A stretch of 64,000 nucleotides of DNA, from assembly GCF_014282275.1 (NCBI RefSeq), contig NZ_VFIA01000010.1, positions 62,001-126,000 on the forward strand, given 5' to 3'. The notes under the pieces were generated by a model that worked only from the letters and a program-made list of their open reading frames with translations, did no database searches and was not told the DNA's origin. This document shows positions 44,901-52,385 of the stretch, one piece after another (within the stretch, counting starts at the first letter, position 1; each line of letters starts with the position of its first letter). A program made the position numbers and the translations under genes. Origin of the DNA: Spirosoma utsteinense. Its GTDB lineage: Bacteria > Bacteroidota > Bacteroidia > Cytophagales > Spirosomataceae.

Positions 44901-45796
44901 TGGCTGTTACCAACGGTTGCGGTATAGGTTTACCCGGAAATCCAGCGACAGCCGAAGTTACCGTGCGCATCCCAACCGTGACTACAGGGAGTGTAACAAG
45001 CTCGACGCTTTGCGCAGGCACCTCCCTGACGGTTCCCTTCTCAACAACCGGCGAGTTCAATCCAGGCAACTTATTCCGATTTGAACTGATCAGTCTGGCT
45101 GACACGACAAAGAAGTACGCTGTGGCCGCAACAGCTACGGCCTCGCCCGTCACAGCCACCCTACCCCTGACTATACCGAGCGGACGATATACCGTTCGGG
45201 TCAATGCGCTAAACCCTGAAATAGGCGTTACAGGGACCAGCAGTCCAACCCAGCTGACTATCCGGTCATTACCGGCGGCTACCCTGACCGGTACACAAAC
45301 TATCTTCGAAGGAACCCCCGCGAACCTGACTATTGCATTCGGGGGCGACGGTCCCTGGACAGTAGCTTATGCCGACAGCATTCGCAGCTACTCAACCACC
45401 ACCACCGTGAGTCCTTATGTAGCAGAAGTGCGTCCGTCCCGCACTACCACTTATCGGCTTACAACGGTCAGCAATAACTGCGGTACAGGACCTTTATCGG
45501 GCACAGCCACCGTGATGGTAGCTCCGCTGCTGAGCGTCGAAGATAACTCGCTCGATCCATTGGTGACCGCTTATCCTGTGCCTACCAGCAGTATACTGAC
45601 CGTAGAACTTGATTTGCCGCTTACCCGTGACCCGGCTCAGCTTTCGCTGATCAACATGCAGGGGCAATCGGTCGTGCAGCATACAACGCGCAATCGCCGA
45701 ACCGAACTGGATTTAAGTACGCAAGCGAATGGTTTTTACATCCTCCGTATTCAGGTCGGTGATCGATATACGATGCGGAAAGTAGTCAAGCAGTAA
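41912..45796 (+). CDS. Type IX secreted Ig-like repeat surface protein
   Basis: A 1294-residue protein with a signal peptide ending near NAYSQ (residue 25). Ten Ig-like units of about 78-85 residues (nucleotides roughly 42290-44720) repeat a pattern starting CxG..., with an LxWYGTxATGG core, a YYVSQTxxGCES segment and a closing VxVK-type strand before a Pro-rich linker. The first and last Cys of each unit could form a disulfide. Two homologous domains flank the array, one before it (TVTFSTTGTFNAGN) and one after (TVPFSTTGEFNPGN). The C-terminus (YPVPTSSILTVELD...GFYILRIQVG) is a type A sorting domain for type IX secretion. The role is probably adhesion or surface structure; no enzymatic motif is seen. 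Confidence 0.93.
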   Translation: MKGRNVYAYFFVWLFISGVCANAYSQTITTNSVAPATICPGKTVTVTFSTTGTFNAGNMFTAQLSDATGTFGASPTIIGSMSGVIAGLITATIPNDTPEGNSYRVRVVSSAPARTGSSSAQVLTVATTVAPGVTPPAPYCAGDTPAGLIATPSAGGTLNWYGTSATGGTATPVAPTPTSSGTYYVSQTVNGCEGPRASITVTVKAKPAKPGTSPVSYCAGQTASSLSATPSAGGTLNWYGTNATGGTATPVAPTPTSSGTYYVSQTVNGCESDRASLVVTISAIPAAPTATDPPPFCKGASATDLTANGQNLLWYGTNMTGGTGDRKAPQPGTTNVGTTNYYVSQTINGCESPRKSIAVVVKDTPAAPAFTPAPTYCQGQTATALVATPSTGATLNWYGTSATGGTSSPSAPTPNTLQAETVMYYVSQTLDGCESSRAAISVVTRPTPAAPQTSALALCQNRPPTTLSATPSANGTLNWYGTSASGGTASATAPVPPTEVPGTQTYYVSQTVNGCESPRASLVVTINTVPVAPTATPPNAYCEGSTAVALVATGTGLRWYGTSATGGTGTSGATVPATTTVGTTNYYVTQTVAGCESDRTAIPVRVKDTPDRPVTAAIDFCQNTPAPTLTATTVTSATTSWFGTNATGGTASATPPTPAISTVGTTTYYVSQTLDGCESPRASLSVRVKETPGAPGVSRISFCNNSSAQPLTASGSNIKWFDATGSPLSNAPTPATNSVGDQTFKASQTSNEGCEGPKADLVVTIKPLPGSPSVANLNFCQAQTDQPGQNISALSAGGQNLRWYNTNGSALQSAPIPSISQTGVQTYQVSQTVDNCEGSRATLQVTVNTTAAPVVAKPLVAYCINDKATPLQATIESGATARWVDPYNRLSNEAPTPSTINTNIDPAGDPFFVYQIGSNGCYSARSTIRVVVNTTPTLSLAALRTNVNLGVRVPLKLTFTGSAPYSYTITGGYTGTSLASDTTISVLPRGNTTYQVLAVTNGCGIGLPGNPATAEVTVRIPTVTTGSVTSSTLCAGTSLTVPFSTTGEFNPGNLFRFELISLADTTKKYAVAATATASPVTATLPLTIPSGRYTVRVNALNPEIGVTGTSSPTQLTIRSLPAATLTGTQTIFEGTPANLTIAFGGDGPWTVAYADSIRSYSTTTTVSPYVAEVRPSRTTTYRLTTVSNNCGTGPLSGTATVMVAPLLSVEDNSLDPLVTAYPVPTSSILTVELDLPLTRDPAQLSLINMQGQSVVQHTTRNRRTELDLSTQANGFYILRIQVGDRYTMRKVVKQ
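42362..42490 (+). repeat. First copy of a near-identical 129-bp direct repeat
   Basis: Within Ig unit 1. It matches 42596-42724 at an offset of 234 bases (78 codons) with only a few differences near the start, so the duplication is recent or kept alike by gene conversion. Confidence 0.85.
42596..42724 (+). repeat. Second copy of the 129-bp direct repeat
   Basis: Within Ig unit 2, in frame with the first copy. The later units diverge much more in DNA sequence. Confidence 0.85.
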
Positions 45797-45831
45797 GCAG
45801 TTTTCACCCCATTAACAGTTGCCCACTGCCC

Positions 45832-46266
45832 ATGACCGACACCTATTTTATGGAAATTGCCCTCGGTCTGGCAGAAGAAGCTGCCGAGGACGGAGAAATT
45901 CCTGTTGGTGCTGTCGTGGTTTGCCGCAATCGGATCATTGCCAAAGCCCGCAACCAGACCGAACGGCTAAACGATGTTACAGCTCATGCCGAACTGGTTG
46001 CCATTACGGCTGCGGCAAATTATCTGGGCGGCAAATACCTCGTAGACTGCACCTTATACGTAACCCTCGAGCCTTGTGTTATGTGTGCGGGAGCCCTCTT
46101 CTGGGCACAGGTAGGCCGCCTGGTTGTGGGGGCACCCGACTCCAAACGAGGTTACAGCCGGGTTACTCCATCGCTGTTGCATCCAAAAACCCGGCTGGAA
46201 ACCGGTGTTTTAGCCGATGAGAGCCAAACCCTGCTGGCAAAGTTTTTTCAGCGCTTAAGAACATAA
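45832..46266 (+). CDS. tadA: tRNA-specific adenosine-34 deaminase
   Basis: A 144-residue zinc deaminase converting A34 to inosine in tRNA-Arg. The motif HAELVAI (His ligand and catalytic Glu) near residue 51 and the zinc ligands EPCVMCAGA near residue 81 are present, and the domain has the typical [21 protein letters not shown] start. It starts 35 bases after the Ig-repeat gene and is the first of two housekeeping genes before tRNA-His. Confidence 0.95.
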   Translation: MTDTYFMEIALGLAEEAAEDGEIPVGAVVVCRNRIIAKARNQTERLNDVTAHAELVAITAAANYLGGKYLVDCTLYVTLEPCVMCAGALFWAQVGRLVVGAPDSKRGYSRVTPSLLHPKTRLETGVLADESQTLLAKFFQRLRT

Positions 46267-46325
46267 CGTTAACGGGCTTTGTTACTCCAACCGAACTATC
46301 TTTCATTCTAAACCAGTACCGAAAA

Positions 46326-46943
46326 ATGGCATTTGTCTTAGATCCACTACCCTACGCGAGCGATTCGCTCGAACCAAATATCGACAAGCAGACCATGGAA
46401 ATTCACCATGGCAAACACCATAATGCATACGTAACAAACCTCAACAACGCCATTGCGGGCACAGAGATGGAGAATAAATCCATTGAAGACCTGTTGGCCA
46501 GCATTAGCCAATCGCCGGTGGCGGTCCGCAACAACGGGGGTGGTCATTACAACCACACTATGTTCTGGAACACAATCTCGGGCAGTGGCGGTGGGCAGCC
46601 AACGGGTGAACTGGCCGATGCAATCACAGCTAAGTTCGGTTCGTTCGATGCGTTTAAAGAAGAATTTACGAAGGCGGCTACTACGCGCTTTGGATCGGGC
46701 TGGGCGTGGTTAGTTGCAACACCAGACGGTGGAGTAGCAGTTACCTCAACCCCTAACCAGGATAATCCGTTAATGGACACTGCTGAAGTAAAAGGATTCC
46801 CTATCATTGGTCTTGATGTTTGGGAACATGCTTATTACCTCAAGTATCAGAATCGCCGACCAGATTATATAGCGGCTTATTTCAATGTTGTCGACTGGAG
46901 CGCAGCTGAACAACGGTATCAGAAAAGCAAAGCAAACGCTTAA
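46326..46943 (+). CDS. Iron/manganese superoxide dismutase
   Basis: A 205-residue Fe/Mn superoxide dismutase. Metal ligands lie in [22 protein letters not shown] and the late [19 protein letters not shown] (Asp and His). The FGSGWAWLV strand lies near residue 120. Sequence alone does not settle Fe or Mn preference, so I leave sodA/sodB open. The protein has no signal peptide and acts in the cytoplasm. A hairpin and tRNA-His follow. Confidence 0.95.
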   Translation: MAFVLDPLPYASDSLEPNIDKQTMEIHHGKHHNAYVTNLNNAIAGTEMENKSIEDLLASISQSPVAVRNNGGGHYNHTMFWNTISGSGGGQPTGELADAITAKFGSFDAFKEEFTKAATTRFGSGWAWLVATPDGGVAVTSTPNQDNPLMDTAEVKGFPIIGLDVWEHAYYLKYQNRRPDYIAAYFNVVDWSAAEQRYQKSKANA

Positions 46944-46949
46944 TCATTG

Positions 46950-47017
46950 ATGATGAATTATGAGTGTATCAAATGCATCTTATAAAAAAGGGGCATTTAC
47001 TACTCATAATTCATCAT
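46950..47017. repeat. 16-bp inverted repeat between sod and tRNA-His
   Basis: ATGATGAATTATGAGT (46950-46965) and its complement (47002-47017) with a 36-base loop that contains a run of A and G. It may end the sod transcript; similar AT-rich repeats often recur in Bacteroidota intergenic DNA (not checked here). Confidence 0.7.
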
Positions 47018-47024
47018 TATTTCG

Positions 47025-47032
47025 TACTTTTG
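47025..47032 (+). promoter_or_regulatory. -7 promoter element of tRNA-His
   Basis: TACTTTTG matches TAnnTTTG and lies 14 bases before the mature tRNA 5' end. No clear TTTG was found at -33. Confidence 0.45.
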
Positions 47033-47045
47033 CATTCTCAAAAAT

Positions 47046-47120
47046 GGTGATTGTAGCTCAGTCGGTTAGAGCGCCGGATTGTGGTTCCGGAGGTCGCGGG
47101 TTCGAGCCCCGTCTTTCACC
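47046..47120 (+). tRNA. tRNA-His (anticodon GTG)
   Basis: The anticodon loop TTGTGGT carries GTG, and G-1 (47046) can pair with discriminator C73 (47120), the mark of tRNA-His. D-, anticodon and T-arms are normal. In the acceptor stem, GTGATTG faces CTTTCAC, leaving two adjacent T:T mismatches at positions 5:68 and 6:67. The 3' CCA is not encoded. Confidence 0.9.
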
Positions 47121-47126
47121 CCCTTG

Positions 47127-47156
47127 AAAAAACCCTGAAAAGTCAGGGTTTTTTTT
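47127..47156 (+). terminator. Terminator after tRNA-His
   Basis: A 10-bp stem (47129-47138 with 47143-47152), AAAG loop, followed by a T run. It begins within 10 bases of the tRNA end. Confidence 0.9.
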
Positions 47157-47202
47157 ATGCCTTCCAGGCCAACTTTCCGCTGATACAGGTGGTTCTTTTC
47201 TT

Positions 47203-47862
47203 ATGGCTGCCAGTATTCCCATAGCGCCCCGTTATCATTCGGCTATCAGGACTGTTCTAGTGCTGGCTTATGTAGCAGGCACCATCGGTCTGCACATGCC
47301 CTTCCTGGCCGATTATTTTCGTCCGCTAAGCCCCTTTACGCTTATCAGTTCGCTGGTGGTTCTGATGCTATACCATGCCGATTGGCGTCCTTCTTTCTGC
47401 CTGTACCTAATAGTAGCTTTACTAGTCGGTTATCTGGTTGAGGTAGTGGGCGTACATACAAGCCTGATTTTTGGCGAGTATGCTTACGGACAGGGGCTGG
47501 GAGCAAAAATATGGGATGTACCACCTGTCATCGGCATCAACTGGCTAACCCTCTCTTACTGCTGTGGCTCCGTCTGCGATCAACTCAAGGTGCCTGTCTG
47601 GGCCAAAGTGATCGCTGCTTCCTCATTGATGGTAGGGCTGGATTTTTTCATCGAGCCGGTAGCCGTTTCGCTGGACTTCTGGACCTGGTTTGGGCAACCC
47701 ATTCCAATCAAAAATTACGTTGGCTGGTGGCTCGTCTCGGCCAGCCTGTTCAGCCTTTGGTATACTCTGCCTTTCAGAAAAGAGAACAGGCTGGCCAAGT
47801 GGTTGCTAACGCTCCAGTTTTTCTTTTTTGCCATGCATAATCTGTTGATGCATTTTCGGTAA
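47203..47862 (+). CDS. CruF-like carotenoid biosynthesis membrane protein (DUF422)
   Basis: A 219-residue membrane protein with about six to seven hydrophobic helices. The motif VEVVGVHTSLIFGEYAYGQGLG near residue 89, followed by VPPVIGINWL, is that of the DUF422/CruF family. CruF adds water across the psi-end of carotenoids (1,2-hydratase of gamma-carotene or bisanhydrobacterioruberin type). The exact carotenoid is unknown. A MerR/B12-domain regulator of the kind that controls carotenoid genes elsewhere follows 176 bases downstream. Confidence 0.85.
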   Translation: MAASIPIAPRYHSAIRTVLVLAYVAGTIGLHMPFLADYFRPLSPFTLISSLVVLMLYHADWRPSFCLYLIVALLVGYLVEVVGVHTSLIFGEYAYGQGLGAKIWDVPPVIGINWLTLSYCCGSVCDQLKVPVWAKVIAASSLMVGLDFFIEPVAVSLDFWTWFGQPIPIKNYVGWWLVSASLFSLWYTLPFRKENRLAKWLLTLQFFFFAMHNLLMHFR

Positions 47863-47900
47863 AAAGTTAAACAAAACACACAGTTTTCGGTTTAATTAAC

Positions 47901-47931
47901 GTGATTTGCATAATTAATATCACACGATGTG
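47901..47931 (+). promoter_or_regulatory. Possible operator region between CruF-like and MerR-like genes
   Basis: GTGAT (47901-47905) and ATCAC (47919-47923) form a dyad with a 13-base AT-rich spacer, adjoining a CACA-CGA-TGTG dyad (47921-47931). The region is about 108 bases before the regulator start and could be bound by it. Confidence 0.35.
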
Positions 47932-48038
47932 GTATGTATGCTTTTCGCTACTAGTTGACTCGTGCAGAGCAGCCAGTGAACCATTTCAGTCGCCGTAATT
48001 AAACTCCCATTTGTGTTCAACCGTAGCTATTTTGTGTT

Positions 48039-48917
48039 ATGAGTAATTACTCAATCAAAGATCTAGAGCAACTCTCCGGCATAAAGGCCCATACACTGCG
48101 TATTTGGGAACAACGGTATAATATCATTTCGCCTAAACGGACGGACACAAATATCCGGACCTACGACGATCGGGACCTGAAGTTAGTCCTCAATATATCG
48201 TTGCTGAAAGATCATGGTTACAAGATATCGGAGATATCGAAATTGTCGATTGAGGAGATGTACCGCGAAGTCATCAAAATATCCGACCGGCAGCTCAATT
48301 ATCCTGATCAGATCCACGCGTTGACTATCTCCATGATTGACCTGGATGAGGAACGTTTTGAAAAAATAGTTAGCACAAACATTCTGCAGTTCGGCTTCGA
48401 GGATACGATGATCCACATTATCTATCCATTTCTGAGCCGCATTGGTACCCTGTGGGTAACAGGATCGGTAGGTCCGGCTCAGGAACATTTCATCACGAAC
48501 CTGATCCGCCAAAAGATTATCGTTGCTATCGATGGTCAGGTGAGCAAACAGCGCCCCAACGGCAAGAAATACATGTTGTACCTGCCCGAAGGCGAGTTGC
48601 ACGAGATTAGCCTGCTTTTCGCTAATTACATCATTCGTGCCCGGTACAACAAAGTAATTTATCTGGGACAAAGCCTGCCGTTCAGCGAACTGGTGTTTGC
48701 TTATAACGTCCACAGGCCTGACTACATCTTTACGGCCCTTACCTCTGTTCCGTCTAACCACGAAGTACAGCCCTACGTCAATAAGCTGATTAAAGCCTTC
48801 CCCGACTCCTACCTGCTACTGACCGGTTACCAGGTAGTTGGCCAGGATATAGAACTACCCGACAACGCTACCGTAATCAATCAAATCGAGGACCTTATCC
48901 AAATTGCAGGGTCATAG
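48039..48917 (+). CDS. MerR-family regulator with cobalamin-binding-like domain (CarH/LitR-like)
   Basis: A 292-residue regulator. The N-terminal MerR helix-turn-helix is clear (YSIKDLEQLSGIKAHTLRIWEQRYN, residues 4-28). A central helical bundle follows, with the W-x9-EH motif (LWVTGSVGPAQEH) that caps adenosylcobalamin in CarH. The Rossmann-like B12 domain reads LPEGELHEISLLF near residue 186, where the family motif is ExHxxG: the cobalt-binding His is kept but the Gly is Ser. CarH represses carotenoid genes in the dark and is released by light. The neighbour is a carotenoid gene, so a similar role is likely, but ligand binding is not certain. Confidence 0.87.
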   Translation: MSNYSIKDLEQLSGIKAHTLRIWEQRYNIISPKRTDTNIRTYDDRDLKLVLNISLLKDHGYKISEISKLSIEEMYREVIKISDRQLNYPDQIHALTISMIDLDEERFEKIVSTNILQFGFEDTMIHIIYPFLSRIGTLWVTGSVGPAQEHFITNLIRQKIIVAIDGQVSKQRPNGKKYMLYLPEGELHEISLLFANYIIRARYNKVIYLGQSLPFSELVFAYNVHRPDYIFTALTSVPSNHEVQPYVNKLIKAFPDSYLLLTGYQVVGQDIELPDNATVINQIEDLIQIAGS

Positions 48918-48951
48918 CCATACAGGTACGCCCGGTACAGGCTGCGTTCAG

Positions 48952-49914
48952 TTATTGACCTTCAGCGAAAGCAAGCGCACGTCGTTCAGCATAGGTATGC
49001 TGATCATGTGCCAGGGCGAACCCTACGTGACCGCCTGTGCGGGGTGTTTCCAGAAAAATATGCGGATGCTTCTCAGCGAGCCATCTGGGTGAGCATTCCG
49101 CCGAAAGCAACGGATCATTCTGTGCGTTGAGTACCAACGTTGGTACGGTAATGCCAGGCATAAAATTGACCGCCGATGCCTGTGCATAAAAGTCGCCTGC
49201 ATCCCGGTAATTGTTGACCGGGGCAGAAAAGAAGTTGTCGAAATCGCGCCAGCGTTTTACCTGCCTCAGTTTGGTCATATCTAACCGGTCAGGAAACCCA
49301 ACGGCTTTCTGATTTATTTTGACCAACAGCTTTTTCATGAACCGATTTCGGTAAAAGTGGTTCGACGGACGGTCCAGCAATAAAGCACTGGCCTCCAGAT
49401 CTGTCGGCGATGAAATGGCAATCCCCCGTTTAATGGCTTCCGGCAAGCCAGCCCCCTGCACACCAAGGTACTTCAGAATAATATTACCACCCATACTGTA
49501 ACCAACCAGGACGATCTCATCATAGGGCCTTGCTTGTAGCGCATGCTGAATCACTTCGCCAATATCATCGATCTCCCCATGATTATAAAGTCGAAAAGCA
49601 CGATTCATCTCCCCACTACAGGAGCGGCAGTTCCAGGCCAGCACGTCGTATCGGGCCTGAGCAAAAAGGCGGGCCGTTCCCAGCATATACTGCCGGTGGC
49701 TATCGCCCTCCAGACCATGCGTTAAAATGACCAGCCGCCTGTTGCCGCGACGGATCCAGTCCAAGTCCACAAAATCATCGTCAGAAAGGGTTAACCGTTC
49801 GCGTTCATACACAACGCCCGTGACGGCCCGCATCAGGCTGGGAATGATCGTTTGCAGGTGCCCATTGTACTGGTAAGCAGGCGGGCCAGGATAAGCTGAA
49901 GATATAAGCGGCAT
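48952..49914 (-). CDS. YheT/ABHD1-like alpha/beta hydrolase
   Basis: A 320-residue esterase-like protein from ATG 49914 (TTG 49929 possible). Features are HLQTIIPSL near the N-terminus, ILTHGLEGDSHRQYM (oxyanion region), ARYDVLAWNCRSCSGE, and the nucleophile elbow GYSMGGNIILKYLG. The final GGHVGF holds the catalytic His. The family (UPF0017) acts as lipid or carboxyl esterase, and the substrate is unknown. It converges on the CarH-like gene with a 34-base gap. Confidence 0.9.
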   Translation of the reverse strand: MPLISSAYPGPPAYQYNGHLQTIIPSLMRAVTGVVYERERLTLSDDDFVDLDWIRRGNRRLVILTHGLEGDSHRQYMLGTARLFAQARYDVLAWNCRSCSGEMNRAFRLYNHGEIDDIGEVIQHALQARPYDEIVLVGYSMGGNIILKYLGVQGAGLPEAIKRGIAISSPTDLEASALLLDRPSNHFYRNRFMKKLLVKINQKAVGFPDRLDMTKLRQVKRWRDFDNFFSAPVNNYRDAGDFYAQASAVNFMPGITVPTLVLNAQNDPLLSAECSPRWLAEKHPHIFLETPRTGGHVGFALAHDQHTYAERRALAFAEGQ

Positions 49915-49972
49915 AGATACAGCGAACAACGCTTACTTTTGAATCGTTGTTTTAAGACTTAACCCAAATTAC

Positions 49973-50419
49973 ATGCAGTTTGCCCGGTATCTTTCTGTCA
50001 TCATTGCCAGTACAGTGAAATTTGTTGCTGGCCCGCTATCGGGTATGGCGCTTGGATTGACCTGGCTCGAAACGGCCATATGCACCATCATTGGCATGAT
50101 GATAACCGTAGTGATCATATCCTACGCCGGAGCGGCTCTGCAGGCGTTGCTGCACCGCTACCGGCCCCGTACGCCAAAGCGGTTCACCAAGCGAACCCGG
50201 ATGGCCGTACGGATCTGGAAACGATCCGGCCTTATCGGCATTGCCCTGCTCACACCTCTGTTGCTGACTCCCATTGGCGGAACAGCCCTGGCGGTGTCTT
50301 TCCGTGTCAACCGGGGGCAGTTGTTCCTCTACATGCTTGGTAGCGCCGTATTCTGGGCTATTGTTCAAACGCTGGCGCTCTACCAGCTACCTAAATTAAA
50401 GGAAATGGTTGGCTGGTAA
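49973..50419 (+). CDS. Small integral membrane protein
   Basis: A 148-residue protein with hydrophobic segments near residues 8-28, 32-60 and 88-135, and a basic loop (HRYRPRTPKRFTKRTRMAVR) between. The pattern of three or four helices around a positively charged cytoplasmic loop resembles small membrane or DedA-like exporter proteins, but no family is certain. It diverges from the esterase gene with a 58-base gap that must hold both promoters. Confidence 0.7.
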   Translation: MQFARYLSVIIASTVKFVAGPLSGMALGLTWLETAICTIIGMMITVVIISYAGAALQALLHRYRPRTPKRFTKRTRMAVRIWKRSGLIGIALLTPLLLTPIGGTALAVSFRVNRGQLFLYMLGSAVFWAIVQTLALYQLPKLKEMVGW

Positions 50420-50444
50420 GCAGCGCTTGACGTAGAAAAGACTA

Positions 50445-51215
50445 TCAGCGGCTAACAGGCTTTGATGCCACTGTAGTCGATTTCTTACGAAAATCGCCCT
50501 GTGAAAAGTATTTCTCGATCAGGCAGTACATCAGGATAAAGAAATACCGGCTTCCCATTTCCTTTATCTTCAGTTTGGATTCACCGTATTTTCGATTTGT
50601 CCAGCTATTGGGTACAACGGCGTAACTATATCCCCGCACAATGGCTTTCAGCGGCAGTTCCACAGTCAAGTTAAAATGGGGGGCCAGGAAGGGTTTAATA
50701 CCTTCTATAGTCTCACGTTTGTAGAGCTTGAATGCATTGGTTGTGTCGTTATACTTAATACCCATCACCATCTTCACGATAAAGTTGGCAACGCGGTTGA
50801 TGGTTTTTTTGAGCGGTGGATAGTCGATAACCTTCCCGCCTTTTACCCATCGCGACCCAAACACGGCGTCCACGTTAGTTTCCTGCATTTTATTATAATA
50901 CCTGACCAGATCTTCCGGATCGTCAGACAGATCAGCCATGAATACGGCTACGCAGTCACCCGAAAACCGTTCCAGGCCATACCGGACGGCATACCCAAAC
51001 CCATTAGGACCGGGATTGGTATAGTAAACCAGCGTTGGGATCTCCTTAGCCGACAGCTCCTGCAAAACCCGTAATGTGCCGTCTTTCGAGTTATCGTTGG
51101 TGACACAGATTTCGTGCGGAATACCGTGTTTGGCCAGCGTCTCGTAGAGGATACGCAGCGTAGGCGGCAGGGACTCTTCCTCGTTGTAAGCGGGTATAAC
51201 GACGCTTAGTTTCAT
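50445..51215 (-). CDS. GT2 glycosyltransferase, dolichyl-phosphate-sugar synthase-like
   Basis: A 256-residue GT-A enzyme. The start LSVVIPAYNEEESLPPTL, the DNSKDGT nucleotide-binding segment near residue 41, the metal-binding ADLSDDPED near residue 94, and the TTNAFKLYKRE segment are typical of DPM-type GT2 enzymes. These transfer a sugar from a nucleotide-sugar to a polyprenyl phosphate, which would supply donor to GT39-like transferases. Two such transferases are encoded downstream in this cluster (54586, 56434), so that pathway is plausible. Confidence 0.9.
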   Translation of the reverse strand: MKLSVVIPAYNEEESLPPTLRILYETLAKHGIPHEICVTNDNSKDGTLRVLQELSAKEIPTLVYYTNPGPNGFGYAVRYGLERFSGDCVAVFMADLSDDPEDLVRYYNKMQETNVDAVFGSRWVKGGKVIDYPPLKKTINRVANFIVKMVMGIKYNDTTNAFKLYKRETIEGIKPFLAPHFNLTVELPLKAIVRGYSYAVVPNSWTNRKYGESKLKIKEMGSRYFFILMYCLIEKYFSQGDFRKKSTTVASKPVSR

Positions 51216-51310
51216 ACCTGTATCATCGGGTTTTGACCCTGTATGTATAAGATAAATAATAAAACAGACCTGATCTTTTTGAGCGCTAATAGCCTGTAGG
51301 TAAGCACATA

Positions 51311-52267
51311 TTAGCGGTAAGGCAGCAACCGGATAGTGCTGTAAATTTTTCGTAACGGTGCTGGTACCACGTAATCCCGGATAACATCCTTGGATTTTCC
51401 CCAGCCTGGCTGACCTAGATACAAGTATTTCATCGCTAAACCGACCCGGCGGAAATAGCTCTGCTCATACTGCTTTGCATCGAGCATCATGCGGTAATAA
51501 CGAGCAATATTCCGGCGTAGTACCCGATCGTATTTGTGGCCCAGTTCCCGGTTTATATCACTATACATTCGAATCCGATTGCGCAGGAATTTCTCATCGC
51601 GTTCGTTATCGTGGTAACTGGCACCCGCCCGGTTCTTGCGGTAAACGGTCGTTACATCGGGTAGATAACCGATCTTGCCCATTTTCGCCTTTAAAATCAG
51701 ACGCGGGATATCGCCACTCGATGAGTCGCTGAACCAGGCCGGATACTCCTTAATACTATTGCGATAGAGCGTACTCGACGTTGCCATAAACCAGATCTCG
51801 TCCTCGCCAATCAAGTCGTCTACGGTATAAAACGGCTTCATATCCGGACCGTTGAGCAAATGCGACGGTGCGCCATCTTCATACGTGATAAGCGTATTGG
51901 TGAACGCCATCGAATAGTCGGGGTGGGCATCGAGCAGGTCGGACTGCTTCTGAATTTTGAGCGGGTCGGTCCAGTAGTCGTCGCCATCCATCAGCGCGTA
52001 ATACTCACCTTTTGCCAGCTTGAGGGTTTCCAGGAAATTGATGCCGCCATTTTTCCCCATGTTATGCGGATGCAGCACACCGATGACCAGACCGGGATGC
52101 TGGCGTTCGTATTCCTGAATAATCTCCCGCGTACCATCCGACGAAAAATCATCACCAACCAGAATCTCAATGGGAAAGGTGGTTTGCTGAGCAAGGGCGC
52201 TATCAATAGCCTTGCGGATGAAATTGCGCTGATTGTAGGTGATAATCAGAACACTAACTTTAACCAT
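51311..52267 (-). CDS. GT2 family glycosyltransferase
   Basis: A 318-residue GT-A enzyme. VSVLIITYNQRNFIRKAIDSAL, GDDFSSDGTREI near residue 37, and YYALMDGDDYWTDP near residue 88 (the metal-binding DxD region) are clear. The C-terminal part is helical and basic. It probably adds one sugar to a growing surface glycan. The acceptor is unknown. Confidence 0.91.
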   Translation of the reverse strand: MVKVSVLIITYNQRNFIRKAIDSALAQQTTFPIEILVGDDFSSDGTREIIQEYERQHPGLVIGVLHPHNMGKNGGINFLETLKLAKGEYYALMDGDDYWTDPLKIQKQSDLLDAHPDYSMAFTNTLITYEDGAPSHLLNGPDMKPFYTVDDLIGEDEIWFMATSSTLYRNSIKEYPAWFSDSSSGDIPRLILKAKMGKIGYLPDVTTVYRKNRAGASYHDNERDEKFLRNRIRMYSDINRELGHKYDRVLRRNIARYYRMMLDAKQYEQSYFRRVGLAMKYLYLGQPGWGKSKDVIRDYVVPAPLRKIYSTIRLLPYR

Positions 52268-52280
52268 AGACTGAAAAATG

Positions 52281-52319
52281 AACCCGGTTTGCGCGCAGCT
52301 TGTTGGCGCAAACCGGGTT
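52281..52319 (-). terminator. Strong hairpin terminator in the glycan cluster
   Basis: Perfect 14-bp arms (52281-52294 with 52306-52319). Going right to left, it follows the stop of the gene at 52386 and ends in a T-rich TTCATTTTTCAG. It lies just upstream of the GT2 start at 52267. Confidence 0.75.
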
Positions 52320-52385
52320 TTTGGTAGATAACAAAGATAAGGACAGACCGTCGGTTCTCATCATTGGCATGATGTAATTTTCTGG

